Source: JAPOXR01 sp965199765
GTDB lineage: Bacteria; Pseudomonadota; Alphaproteobacteria; Rhodobacterales; Rhodobacteraceae
Direction: 5' to 3'
DNA: 64,000 bases
Assembly (NCBI GenBank): GCA_965199765.1
Contig: CBDATC010000002.1
Span: forward strand, 992,001-1,056,000
The notes under the pieces are model-generated. The model was not told the DNA's origin and did not search any database. It worked only from the letters and a program-made list of their open reading frames with translations. This document shows, piece by piece, positions 1 to 11,937 of the stretch. How positions within the stretch are numbered: position 1 is the stretch's first letter; each line of letters starts with the position of its first letter. The position numbers and the translations under genes are program-made.

Positions 1-980
1 TGTGCGTTGAACATACATTGATCCGGAATCCGAACTTCCATGGTCTCAAACGATCCGCCGGTGATTGCCCGTTCCGGATTGATCATTGTCTTGTATGCAA
101 GTCGGAGCAAAGAAGCGGTCTGGGTTACTCCGCAATTGACTGAGCCTGACACCGGACCGGATGATCCGGCCAAATCCACGATTAACGACTCACCGTCGAT
201 TATCAGCGTTAGAGCCACCTTTACCGGCTCCGTTCCTTTGCCATCATCATCAAGATAACCCTCCCGTGACCATTGGCCGTCCGGAATGGCTCGAATCGCC
301 TCGCGATCCAGTCTACGGGCCTGTTCGAATATCTCTCTGCAGCAGGCTCGATAAGTCTCTGCGCCAATTCTGTCGAGAAGCCCTCCGAGTCGCCGTTCTC
401 CGGTGCGGATCGCTGCAATCTGCGCACCAAGATCTCCGATGGATGCATCCGGCATTCGGGTATTGAGCCGCAGATGGTCGTACCATTCGCGAATCGGTTT
501 TCCTTTTGCAACAATGCGAGTGGGGCCGAGGCGAAGGCCTTCTTGATAGATGTTCGTTGATTCCATGGTCGAACCCGGATCAATCGCACCAATGTCGTTC
601 CAATGCGCTCTGGCTGCGCCGAACCCAATCAGATCTCCATGATGAAAGATCGGGCCGATGGCGGTTATGTCATGCAGATGCGTGCCCTGCAGATAACTGT
701 CATTCATAATGAAGATATCACCTTCGGCGATGTCATATCCGTAGCGGTCCTTCACATGATGAACGCAGGCATCAATAGCTCCAATGAACAGCGGCACACC
801 GGTGGATTGACCGAGCATGTTTCCATGCTCGTCCATCAGTGCCACGGCGCTATCCTTTCCTTCATAGATCACAGCGGAATGCGCAGACCTCCATAACGAG
901 GCATTCATATCTTCAGCACAAGAAATCACGAAATTCCGAACAACTTCGGTTGTGATCGGATCGACTGTCGCTGTCATCAT
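1..980 (-). CDS. hyuB: Hydantoinase B/oxoprolinase family protein, C-terminus cut by window edge
   Basis: The minus-strand frame is open from an ATG at 980 (a second ATG is at 977) to the left edge, so about 326 N-terminal codons are visible. The start reads MTATVDPITTEVVRNF and is followed by EGKDSAVALMDEHGNMLGQS and NDSYLQGTHLHD, which are hallmarks of the HyuB/oxoprolinase B subunit. Its ATG overlaps the hyuA stop as ATGA, so the two are translationally coupled. The family is known to work with HyuA in ATP-dependent hydrolysis of a cyclic amide such as a hydantoin, 5-oxoproline or N-methylhydantoin. The actual substrate cannot be read from the sequence. Confidence 0.9.
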   Translation of the reverse strand, partial: MMTATVDPITTEVVRNFVISCAEDMNASLWRSAHSAVIYEGKDSAVALMDEHGNMLGQSTGVPLFIGAIDACVHHVKDRYGYDIAEGDIFIMNDSYLQGTHLHDITAIGPIFHHGDLIGFGAARAHWNDIGAIDPGSTMESTNIYQEGLRLGPTRIVAKGKPIREWYDHLRLNTRMPDASIGDLGAQIAAIRTGERRLGGLLDRIGAETYRACCREIFEQARRLDREAIRAIPDGQWSREGYLDDDGKGTEPVKVALTLIIDGESLIVDLAGSSGPVSGSVNCGVTQTASLLRLAYKTMINPERAITGGSFETMEVRIPDQCMFNA

Positions 981-3013
981 CCTATGCCCTCTTTGGTCAA
1001 TGACAGATGTCCGCCTTCAATCACCCGCGCTTGCCAACCGGGCGGCACCAATGTCGTCGCGGTGTCTTCTTCGATGATCGCTGGTCCAGAAAGAGCATCG
1101 CTTCGGCCAATTGAATTGCGGTCAATCACGGCGGTCGAAACCGCATGACCTGAAAAATACACATCCCGCTCGCGCCCCGGACGCGGTGGCGCCTGAACTG
1201 CCGGCGCACTGCCCGGCTTCTCTAAGCGTCCGATCGCCGCTACGCGGATATTGGCCATCTCCACGCGGTTCTCTGGACTCGAGTGCCCGTATTGCCGCTT
1301 GTACGCCTCGTCGAATACATTGCGCACAGCTTGCATATCAATCGGACCGGGCGGCACTGATATGGTGAGGACATATTCCTGCCCGAAGTAACGAAAATCG
1401 ATTCCCCGCTCAAGTTCAATTGAATCGGATGCGATGCCCTCTCGCAGCAGGTATTTCCGACCCTGCTGTTCCAGTTCGGCGAAGGCAGCCGATAGCGCGG
1501 ACTGCTCAACCAAGTCCCAAAATCCGTACATGGTCTCCTTGAAATCATGCCGGACGTCTGCCTGCAGCATTCCCCAAGCAGAGAATGCGCCGGGATGCAC
1601 TGGCACTATGACTTCGCTGATCTCCAGTTCGTTCGCCAACGCGGCCGCTTGAGCAGGACCGGCGCCACCAAATGCGAGCAATGCAAAATCTCTCGGGTCT
1701 ATTCCGCGGCGGATGGTGATCGTCCGTATTGCATCCGCCATTTTTGCGTTGATGATATTGACAACGCCTTCTGCCATCTGCGACGCGGACAGCCCGAAGT
1801 CCTGACCGAGTTTTTCCAGTGCGTCCCGCGCCGCTTTCCGGTCGATCGTCATCCCGCCGCTTTGAAAATTCGATCCATCAAGTCTTCCCAATACCAGATT
1901 GGCATCGGAAACGGTCGTTTCCGTTCCACCCAGCTGGTAGCAAACCGGGCCGGGGACAGCGCCGGCTGACTGCGGTCCGACACGAACTGCGCCGGCCTCT
2001 TCCCAAGCGATTGAACCGCCCCCGGCGCCAATGACGTGAATGTCGACCACCGACATCTGAACTGGCATGCCTTCAATACGGGTTTCGTTAGATTGAGACG
2101 GCCGTCCGTCGATGATCAGACTCGCATCGAAAGAGGTGCCGCCCATATCGACACAGATGAGATTCGGCTTGCCGGTAGATTCTGACAGAGCCTTGCCGCC
2201 CATGGCGCCGCCAACCGGTCCGGAAAGCAGCGTCTGAAGCGGCTTTTCGAAGGCGGACTGCGCTGTCATCACGCCGCCGTTCGATTCCATGACATAAAGA
2301 TTGCTGCCGTCCGGCAGGCGGGTTTGCAGTCTTCTTGTCAGAGTTTTCAGATAGCGGCGAACAACCGGTGCCAGATAGCTGTCCATAACCGTGGTCGACG
2401 TTCTGTCAAATTCACGCCATTCGGAAGAAACCCGATGCGACATGACAATTTCCACCTCTGGAAGCCGCTGCTGAAGATATCTGGCTGCCTCCAGCTCGTG
2501 CGCTGGGTTCCGGAAAGAAAACAGAAAGGCGATTGCGATTGCTTCGTATCCACGGTCTCTGGCTGTTGCCACGAGCTGATCAAGACTGCTGGTGCAAAGC
2601 GGTTCCACCACATCTCCCGTCGCAGCGATGCGCTCTCTGGCGGTGAAAGTGTGTTCGAGCGAAACCAGAGGGGCAGGCTTATTCCAGCGGATCGAGAAAA
2701 TCTCGCCGCGGTCATTTCCCTGAATCGTGTAGATATCCCTGAAATTCTCGGTGGTGAGCAGCGCGACTTTGGCACCCGTCCTAGTCAGAAGCGCATTCAG
2801 ACCCACCGTCGTGCCGTGCACGAAGAATGCGAATTTCGCGCCGTCGGGGATCGCCCGCTCAACACCGTCAAGAACCGCGTTCGCCACGTTGCCGACTGTT
2901 GTCGGCAGCTTAAAGGCCGCACATTCCCCTGTCGTGATATCCTGCCGAACAATATCCGTGAACGTGCCGCCAATATCAGCGGACAGCCGATATTGTGCGG
3001 AAGCACTTGTCAA
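977..3013 (-). CDS. hyuA: Hydantoinase/oxoprolinase family protein, A subunit
   Basis: This is a 678-residue protein of normal length for HyuA. The N-terminus carries the ASKHA-type phosphate loop ADIGGTFTDIV. Around residues 235-300 it has ESNGGVMTAQSA, LSGPVGGAMGG and CVDMGGTSFDASL, and later FGGAGPAQAAALA. The start is TTG at 3013, chosen because a GAGGGGG ribosome-binding site lies about eight bases upstream and no ATG fits. The gene sits 70 bases downstream of a periplasmic binding-protein gene and overlaps hyuB by four bases, which suggests one operon that imports and hydrolyses a cyclic amide. The function class is secure; the substrate is unknown. Confidence 0.92.
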   Translation of the reverse strand: MTSASAQYRLSADIGGTFTDIVRQDITTGECAAFKLPTTVGNVANAVLDGVERAIPDGAKFAFFVHGTTVGLNALLTRTGAKVALLTTENFRDIYTIQGNDRGEIFSIRWNKPAPLVSLEHTFTARERIAATGDVVEPLCTSSLDQLVATARDRGYEAIAIAFLFSFRNPAHELEAARYLQQRLPEVEIVMSHRVSSEWREFDRTSTTVMDSYLAPVVRRYLKTLTRRLQTRLPDGSNLYVMESNGGVMTAQSAFEKPLQTLLSGPVGGAMGGKALSESTGKPNLICVDMGGTSFDASLIIDGRPSQSNETRIEGMPVQMSVVDIHVIGAGGGSIAWEEAGAVRVGPQSAGAVPGPVCYQLGGTETTVSDANLVLGRLDGSNFQSGGMTIDRKAARDALEKLGQDFGLSASQMAEGVVNIINAKMADAIRTITIRRGIDPRDFALLAFGGAGPAQAAALANELEISEVIVPVHPGAFSAWGMLQADVRHDFKETMYGFWDLVEQSALSAAFAELEQQGRKYLLREGIASDSIELERGIDFRYFGQEYVLTISVPPGPIDMQAVRNVFDEAYKRQYGHSSPENRVEMANIRVAAIGRLEKPGSAPAVQAPPRPGRERDVYFSGHAVSTAVIDRNSIGRSDALSGPAIIEEDTATTLVPPGWQARVIEGGHLSLTKEGIG

Positions 3014-3083
3014 TTTTCAGCCCCCTCACTATGCACGGGGTCAGCGAAACCGACCCCGGCACGTTTCATTACCCAGTCAGGAA

Positions 3084-4076
3084 CTACTGCTCCCATTCAC
3101 CTTCAAAGTCCGGATTGGCATCCAGCACCGCCCGGTCAATCATCGCCTGCACCGGACCGGCCGTATCCATATTGATGACATTGGTAACTGGTTTGCCCTC
3201 TATGGCGTTGGCGATCTGCTCCATGGCCAGTGCGCCCATAGTCTTTGGAAAATAGGCGAGTGTCGCATCCCAGCGGCCTTCGCGGATGGCATCAATCGCG
3301 ATCGCAGCTGCTCCGCCACCAGTCAAATAAAGTTCAGGAACATTGTAACCTTCGGCTTCCAGCGCGATTTCAGCGCCTGTGAGGTGCTGGTCCGCGTTCG
3401 ACAGCACGACATGAACATCCGAATTCGCCTGCAGGATGTCGGTCATTGCGGTCAGCGACACTTCCGGCGAGTACTGGCCTTCACCGACTGCGAGCACTTT
3501 TATGTTCGCGTGCTCGGCAAGAACCTTTTCAAAAGTTTCGAGTCTCAAATTATCGAACGGAAACAACTTCGAGCCAATCAGGATAACCACATTGCAGGGA
3601 TCGCGTTCCTGACAGAAATTCACAACCGAATTCGCCTGAATCGTTGCGCCGTCAACCGGCGGTGATGCTACAGTGGCAGTGATCCCGTTGACTTGCGGCT
3701 CAAGTGTTGTGAGATCCGGTCCAACCGGGAACAGAACCGTTGCAATCGGAACGCCTGCGGCGATAACCTGCTCAAATGCGCCCGCGATACCCACATTATC
3801 GTTCGGCGCAACAATGAACCCTGCATAGTTGCCGCTAGCCAAGACATCTTCTATCTGACTGTATTGATGCGCCGCATCGAACTTTCCGTCGAATATGGCG
3901 GCTTCGTAGCCAAGCATTTGGGCCATTTCGTCAACACCTTCATATGTTGCCTGATTGAACCCGTTTTGAGAACTTGCGGCAAAGAAAGCGATCTTTTCGG
4001 CCGCTTGCGTGACCGATGCAAGCCCAGTCAACAGTCCTGCGCAAAGAGCAACTTTCGTTAATGTTGTTCTGTACAT
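3084..4076 (-). CDS. Sugar-type (CUT2/RbsB-like) ABC transporter periplasmic substrate-binding protein
   Basis: The product is 330 residues long. It has a Sec signal peptide (MYRTTLTKVALCAGLLTG, cleavage near TQA-AEK) followed by a type 1 periplasmic-binding fold that begins IAFFAASSQNGF. ATG 4076 is preferred over the longer in-frame start at 4100 because AAAGGGAGG lies six to seven bases upstream of it; in the longer version this site would be coding sequence. It is the first gene of an operon with hyuA and hyuB. No ATPase or permease partner is in the window, so these would have to lie beyond the left edge or elsewhere. A ligand related to the HyuAB substrate is inferred from gene order only. 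Confidence 0.85.
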   Translation of the reverse strand: MYRTTLTKVALCAGLLTGLASVTQAAEKIAFFAASSQNGFNQATYEGVDEMAQMLGYEAAIFDGKFDAAHQYSQIEDVLASGNYAGFIVAPNDNVGIAGAFEQVIAAGVPIATVLFPVGPDLTTLEPQVNGITATVASPPVDGATIQANSVVNFCQERDPCNVVILIGSKLFPFDNLRLETFEKVLAEHANIKVLAVGEGQYSPEVSLTAMTDILQANSDVHVVLSNADQHLTGAEIALEAEGYNVPELYLTGGGAAAIAIDAIREGRWDATLAYFPKTMGALAMEQIANAIEGKPVTNVINMDTAGPVQAMIDRAVLDANPDFEGEWEQ

Positions 4077-4350
4077 GCTAAACCTCCCTTTAGAATTCAA
4101 AATCCCGTGAATATTGAAACAGGAATTTTAGTGATATCAAAAATTCAATTCAAGTTGTTTAATGCAGGAATCTTCAGGGCGCTTTTCTCCGCAAAGAATG
4201 CGCTGCTCGATCTTTGAAAACGTCCCTTGAGTCATTCAAATTCGAACACATGGCGAGAGCGAAGACGCTGAGAACGGTTCCGACATCGTAGAAGCCGAAC
4301 CATCCGATAAATTCCGCGGCGATTAAGCCGCGAGCGGAAATCTATTGAAG

Positions 4351-4426
<76 letters not shown>

Positions 4427-4537
4427 TCCACATCAGCAAATGCAGATGTTTTAATCGGCTGTCAAGACTTGCGAAAGCGGTTATTCCGTTCATCCAACAC
4501 GCTTTCTGTTTCTTGAACACGCAAAGCGAAAGCACAG

Positions 4538-7363
<2,826 letters not shown>

Positions 7364-7376
7364 GGTTCCGCTCCAG

Positions 7377-7739
7377 CTATTGCTGAATGAATTCCTGGTA
7401 TTCGTCTTCCGACATAAGGTTCTCACGACTGCCTTCTTCATTGAGTTCCAGCTTGAAGAACCAACCATCCCCCTCCGGGTCTTCACAAGCCAGCATAGGC
7501 TTGTCCTCGAGCATCTCATTCACTTCCGTGACGGTTCCCGAGACCGGTACGTATATGTCTGAAGCGGCTTTGACACTTTCAACTGTCGCGACTTCGTCTT
7601 CGGCAGCGCAGACTGTACCAACATCCGGCAATTCCACATAAACAATTTCGCCAAGCTCCTTAGCGGCATACTCGGTTATTCCAATCGTGGCGATATTGTC
7701 ATTGACGTCTACCCATTCGTGGCTCTTGGTATACTTCAC
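7377..7739 (-). CDS. gcvH: Glycine cleavage system H protein
   Basis: The protein is 120 residues, begins MKYTKSHEWV, and has the lipoyl-attachment motif VESVKAASDI with the modified lysine at residue 57. Length and motif are typical of GcvH, which carries the aminomethyl group between the P, T and L proteins. It is 16 bases downstream of gcvT and 13 bases upstream of gcvP, so it belongs to the same transcription unit. Confidence 0.97.
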   Translation of the reverse strand: MKYTKSHEWVDVNDNIATIGITEYAAKELGEIVYVELPDVGTVCAAEDEVATVESVKAASDIYVPVSGTVTEVNEMLEDKPMLACEDPEGDGWFFKLELNEEGSRENLMSEDEYQEFIQQ

Positions 7740-7755
7740 GGCGCCTTTTCCTTTC

Positions 7756-8883
7756 TCAATGTTTGTATCTTTTTGTGATCACAGGCAGTTTTATGACACT
7801 CACCGGCCAGAACTTGTTCCTCTGCATGCCGAAGAAACTTGTGCCGACAGCAGCGAATTTTTCAGCGACATATCCCATCGACAACGGTCCATAATCAGGT
7901 ATGACGCCGCCGCTTGTGATCATTCCGATTTTGTTGGAACCATCTTCGTCGGCATACAATACCGTGCCCGCGCGCAGCGGAGCTCTCTTCTCCGGTTTAA
8001 GCCCTACGCGTCTGCGGGAAGCACCATCCGCCAAAACCGCTTCAATGTGTCCCGCTCCGGGGTATCCGCCGGATCGCTTGCCCCCCGACCTGCGGCTCTT
8101 GGCGATTGTCCACGCAATCGATGCCTCAACGGGGTTGGTTGTAGCGTCGATGTCGCTTCCGTGCAGACACAGCCCCGCCTCCAACCGAAGCGTGTCTCTG
8201 GCGCCAAGACCAGCCGGGCGCACTTCATCCTCGGCATTCAGCCTCTCTGCCAAAAGTTGGACAATATCCGCAGGCGCGGAAATCTCAAACCCATCCTCCC
8301 CGGTGTAGCCGGAACGCGCAACCCACAGGCTTCGACCGTGAAAACTCTCGGCGGTGACACCCATAAATTTCAATTTCACCGACTGCGGCAGAAACTTCTC
8401 CAACACCGATTGGACTGTCGGTCCTTGAATCGCTATCATTGCCCGGTCAGTTGCTTCGCGAACCGAACATGCGTGCATCAGCGCCTCGCGAATATATTCA
8501 ATGACTTGATTCTTCCGCGCCGCATTGACCACTACAACAAAGCTTCCACCCCAATTCGAGATCATGACGTCGTCGAGTATGCCACCATCTTCATTCGTCA
8601 ATACGCTATATGTCTGTCGGCAAATCGGCAATCCAGCAATATCGCCCGGCACAATTGTCTCGATTGCAAGCGCCGCGCTCTCTGTGGACCCGTCCAAAGG
8701 CTCAATGACAACTTGTCCCATGTGACTGACGTCAAACAATGACGCATGATTCCTTGTCCAACTGTGCTCAGCAGAAATGCCTTGAGGGTATTGCACCGGT
8801 AATTCATAGCCGGCGAAAGGAACCATTCGGGCGCCTGCTCTCAAATGAAATGAATGCAGAGGTGTCTGGCGTAAGTCTGTCAT
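7756..8883 (-). CDS. gcvT: Glycine cleavage system aminomethyltransferase, T protein
   Basis: The product is 375 residues from ATG 8883 (MTDLRQTPLHSFHLRAGAR), where the family normally begins. An in-frame ATG at 8892 would add three residues, and neither has a strong ribosome-binding site. Family motifs include MVPFAGYELPVQYP, LFDVSHMGQV and SGYTGEDGFEIS. The enzyme transfers the methylene group from the H-protein lipoyl arm to tetrahydrofolate and releases ammonia. It is the first gene of gcvTHP. No glycine-riboswitch pattern was recognised in the 157 bases between gltX and this start. Confidence 0.95.
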   Translation of the reverse strand: MTDLRQTPLHSFHLRAGARMVPFAGYELPVQYPQGISAEHSWTRNHASLFDVSHMGQVVIEPLDGSTESAALAIETIVPGDIAGLPICRQTYSVLTNEDGGILDDVMISNWGGSFVVVVNAARKNQVIEYIREALMHACSVREATDRAMIAIQGPTVQSVLEKFLPQSVKLKFMGVTAESFHGRSLWVARSGYTGEDGFEISAPADIVQLLAERLNAEDEVRPAGLGARDTLRLEAGLCLHGSDIDATTNPVEASIAWTIAKSRRSGGKRSGGYPGAGHIEAVLADGASRRRVGLKPEKRAPLRAGTVLYADEDGSNKIGMITSGGVIPDYGPLSMGYVAEKFAAVGTSFFGMQRNKFWPVSVIKLPVITKRYKH

Positions 8884-9040
8884 GGCTGGCATCCATTTTG
8901 CGGTTCAGGTGCGAGACCAAAGATGGCTTGAGCGCGGAGCGTCAGTATGCGGGCGCAAATCTATTGCAAGCTTCCGCTGTCTGCATGTCCCGCCATTTCA
9001 ATCTGTTGCGAATTCATTTTGCCGCCGTCATCCGCTGTTG

Positions 9041-10363
9041 CTAAATTTCAGTTCTTACCCTTTGCAGAAGCGGCATGAGTTGTTTCATCTCCGGACCTTT
9101 GGCGCGGCCGGTCAAAACCTTTCTCAGAGGCAGAAACAGGTGTCGGCCCTTGCGTCCTGTTTTCGCACTGACCTCGCTCGTCCATTGCTCCCAAGTATTG
9201 TCATCAAACGGAGGCGCGCGAAGCATCGATAGCGCCTCTCTGACGAATTCACGGTCTTCTTCATCCACCTTCGGCGCCGCGCCGCCCTGCAGGACCGACC
9301 ACCATTGGCCCAGATCGGCACGGTTTGACAAATTTTCCCGCACAACCTGCCAAAACGTCTCGGCCATATCGACTGGAACACCGGCATCGCTGATGTCATC
9401 GGCTATCGTCTGGAACTCCTGCCTTGCCAACACACGAGACGAAAGAGTTAGCAAGTCGCTCTCGTTGAACTTTGTCGGCGACGTGCTGAAAGCTTCGATT
9501 TCAAATGCGTCCGCGATTTCGTCCAAATTCGCACACGCTCGGACAGATTGTGAAGAACCAAGGAAAGCCAATAGCGAGAGCAGCGCCATGGGCTCAACAC
9601 CGTTGTCTCTGAAATCGCGAATTGCAAGATCGCCAAGCCGTTTGGCTAAAGGCTCCCCGTTTGGCCCTGTCAGCAGCGAATGATGCGCAAATCTGGGCAG
9701 AGTGTGCCCAAGCTGCTCCATGATCTGGATCTGCACCGCCGTGTTGGTGACATGATCGTCTCCGCGCACAATATCTGTGATGCCCAAATCGATGTCGTCG
9801 ACGACAGAAGCCAGCGTATACAGGAATAAGCCATCCGCTCTGATCAAAACCGGATCGGATAGGCTTCCGGAATCGATTGAAACCGGTCCTCGTATCCCAT
9901 CTATCCACTCTATGCGCTCGGTATTCAACAGAAACCGCCAATACCACGGGGTACGAGCACGAAGCTCGTCCTTCGCCGATGCGGAGAGCGACAGCGCCGC
10001 CCGATCATAAACCGGTGGTTTTCCCATATTGAGCTGCGCTTTTCGCCGCAGCGCAAGCTCGCTTTGGCTTTCGAAACACTCATAAAGCCTGCCGTCTTTT
10101 CTAAGCTGGTCGGCGATATCTTGATACCGGTCCAACCTTTCTGACTGTTTCTCCAACCGATCCCACCCCAGCCCCAGCCAATCTAAATCCTGCTGGATTG
10201 AGTCTATATATTCCGGGCGTGTCCGTTCGCGGTCGGTGTCGTCCAATCGCAAAATAAAGGTTCCGCCAGCCGCTCGGGCCAGCAGGCAATTGAAAAGTGC
10301 GGTCCTTAAATTCCCAACATGAAGGTGACCTGTGGGCGATGGTGCAAAACGGGTTACGATCAT
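9041..10363 (-). CDS. gltX: Glutamate--tRNA ligase
   Basis: The protein has 440 residues. The class I HIGH-type motif is in RFAPSPTGHLHVGNLRTALF at the N-terminus, and the KMSKS-type loop reads GEPLAKRLGDLAIRD. This shorter form with PLAKRLGDL is common as one of two GltX copies in alphaproteobacteria, so the genome may carry a second glutamyl-tRNA synthetase; that is inference. The enzyme charges tRNA-Glu, or possibly misacylates tRNA-Gln for the GatCAB route. It is transcribed in the same direction as gcvTHP with a gap of about 157 bases. Confidence 0.94.
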   Translation of the reverse strand: MIVTRFAPSPTGHLHVGNLRTALFNCLLARAAGGTFILRLDDTDRERTRPEYIDSIQQDLDWLGLGWDRLEKQSERLDRYQDIADQLRKDGRLYECFESQSELALRRKAQLNMGKPPVYDRAALSLSASAKDELRARTPWYWRFLLNTERIEWIDGIRGPVSIDSGSLSDPVLIRADGLFLYTLASVVDDIDLGITDIVRGDDHVTNTAVQIQIMEQLGHTLPRFAHHSLLTGPNGEPLAKRLGDLAIRDFRDNGVEPMALLSLLAFLGSSQSVRACANLDEIADAFEIEAFSTSPTKFNESDLLTLSSRVLARQEFQTIADDISDAGVPVDMAETFWQVVRENLSNRADLGQWWSVLQGGAAPKVDEEDREFVREALSMLRAPPFDDNTWEQWTSEVSAKTGRKGRHLFLPLRKVLTGRAKGPEMKQLMPLLQRVRTEI

Positions 10364-10519
10364 GCTTAGAATTCAAGCCTCCTGATTTACCACGGAATTT
10401 TCCAATGTTATGGTTTGCAAGCCTTGCGGGCAAGCGGCAGCTATCAATTTTCACCGAAATGCCAAATTGGAATTGGAAAAACAGAAAGAATTTGGAAGCG
10501 TGTCGACAAGGCGAGTTGA

Positions 10520-10930
10520 ATGACCTGCGACTGGAAAAACGAACATCCGCCCAGCATAGCGGATCTTGAACTGCTCATGCAGCAGGCTGTCGAGGGCTTG
10601 CCAGCGCAGTTTCGGACGTTCGCGCAATCTATTGCGTTTTCGGTCGAGGACCTGCCCGCAGACGAATTGCTCGCCGAACTTGAGGTCGATGAACCATACG
10701 GGCTCACCGGATATTACTCGGGAATACCGCTGACAGAAAAATCATCAGCACATCAGGAAACGGAAGCGGATAGAATCGTCCTGTTTCGTCTCCCGATTTT
10801 GGACGAATGGATTGAACGGGGCAATGTCAGCCTCGGAGAACTGGTCGCCAATGTGCTTGTGCATGAGCTCGCACACCATCTGGGATATTCGGATGAAAAC
10901 ATCGCAGCGATCGATCGGTGGTGGGAATAA
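10520..10930 (+). CDS. Small zincin-like metallopeptidase family protein
   Basis: The 136-residue product has a zinc-binding HELAHH at residues 115-120, followed by LGYSDENIAAIDRWWE at the very C-terminus. This is the layout of the compact possible-zinc-metallopeptidase family (PF06262), common near housekeeping genes in alphaproteobacteria. The acidic middle (ADELLAELEVDEPYGLTGYY) also fits. It is divergent from gltX across 156 bases. The biological substrate of the family is not known. Confidence 0.85.
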   Translation: MTCDWKNEHPPSIADLELLMQQAVEGLPAQFRTFAQSIAFSVEDLPADELLAELEVDEPYGLTGYYSGIPLTEKSSAHQETEADRIVLFRLPILDEWIERGNVSLGELVANVLVHELAHHLGYSDENIAAIDRWWE

Positions 10931-11286
10931 CCCATGGTCGTCGCCATCGTTGCGTACCACACCGTGAACCTTTGCCGTTGGTCGTGAACGCATCCTCATC
11001 TCAGACCGGCACGGCCGCACCGCTCAATCTTATTTGTCCGTCCCAACCCCTGTCTTGATTCAACCACATGCCATGCCGCTTCGAATGATTTTTGGCAGCA
11101 GGCTTTGAATCATTCGGTTAACGGCAAAACTCTTCGTAATTGAATCGGCGACTTGTTAGGTGGAAGATCCCGGATACGCCGACTCCGATTTATGGCTCTG
11201 AATATCTTCGACTACAGCGATAACGTATAGAATCTTTCGCACATTTGCATTTGCTGGTGGTTCCTTTCAGACAGAGAGGACCGACA
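10931..11286. other. Intergenic stretch without a recognised gene
   Basis: About 355 bases follow the metallopeptidase gene. I found no credible coding frame, tRNA or strong terminator here. The last 20 bases hold a GAGAGG ribosome-binding site belonging to the transposase remnant that follows. Confidence 0.5.
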
Positions 11287-11394
11287 ATGGACGAGAAAGG
11301 CGACAAACCGATGGGAGAAGCAACTCGCATCAATGATGCGAGGATCAAGGATCATTCAGGTGAAATGATCAGGGGGACAGCTGATATCGCCTGA
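11287..11394 (+). pseudogene. N-terminal remnant of an IS256-type transposase
   Basis: A 35-codon frame with a ribosome-binding site (GAGAGG, about eight bases upstream) ends at TGA 11392-11394. Its end, ARIKDHSGEMIRGTADIA, resembles the start of IS256-family (mutator-type) transposases, which read about IKDHLGEMVRGTVEETLN. The match stops abruptly where the minus-strand D-aminoacylase remnant begins, so this looks like a rearrangement junction near 11385. The assignment rests on about 17 residues and is tentative. Confidence 0.45.
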
Positions 11395-11856
11395 ATAAGC
11401 CAAGCGCAGTGTCTAATGTCCGGTAAGCGCTGCTACATTCACCGCTTGCCGGGCGGTCTTCAGCGCGTCCGCATAGAATGGAATAGTCGGGAACCGTTAG
11501 CTATCCGAATTGCCCAAGAGGTTCATGGGAGAAGACGGATGATCTGCGAACTGAACGGGTGCCAGGGAAATCCCGCAATTGCCGGTGAACACAGTGGTTG
11601 CTCCCTGGCTGAATTTCGGTATCATTGCCGGTTCATCAAGCACTGCCCGGTCATCATGCGAATGAGCATTGATAAACCCGGGTGCGCCTCCCAGTTCGCT
11701 GAGTTCAACCACGCGTCTTGCCTTGCCATTCACCGTTGGCCCGACGCAAGCAGAGCTTCCACCATAAACGGCGATCTCACCGGAAAATGCCGTCCGTCCC
11801 TTGCCGCCGATGATGGACATGGCTCGCATCAACAGATCGAAGTCCTGCGCACACAT
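11356..11856 (-). pseudogene. Decayed N-terminal fragment of a D-aminoacylase / N-acyl-D-amino-acid deacylase
   Basis: The minus-strand frame from 11856 encodes FDLLMRAMSIIGGKG, PGFINAHSHDDRAVL and GATTVFTGNCGISLAP, matching the amidohydrolase start of N-acyl-D-amino-acid deacylases (PGFIDVHTHDD, GNCGISLAP). An in-frame TAA at 11497-11499 interrupts it. The same frame continues FYADALKTARQAVNVAALTGH, reaches an in-frame TAG at 11413-11415, and resumes TLRL, as in family members that read VNVAALVGHSTLR. Only about 150 of roughly 480-500 codons remain. The three-prime part is lost at the junction with the transposase remnant. The gene is not functional. Confidence 0.85.
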
Positions 11857-11937
11857 TTCAAATTCATGATGCCAGCCTCATATGCTGGATGCTGCAGAGC
11901 GGGTTAGTCACGTCGCCATAATGTCTTCGAACAAACG

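Noticed and set aside
7364..7519. Longer gcvP N-terminus extending through gcvH
   Set aside because: The extra 52 codons are a shadow of gcvH in another frame; a proper ribosome-binding site and family start are at 7363.
8893..9040. Possible glycine riboswitch upstream of gcvT
   Set aside because: The gltX-gcvT gap is about 150 bases and I could not find the conserved glycine-aptamer core on the minus strand.
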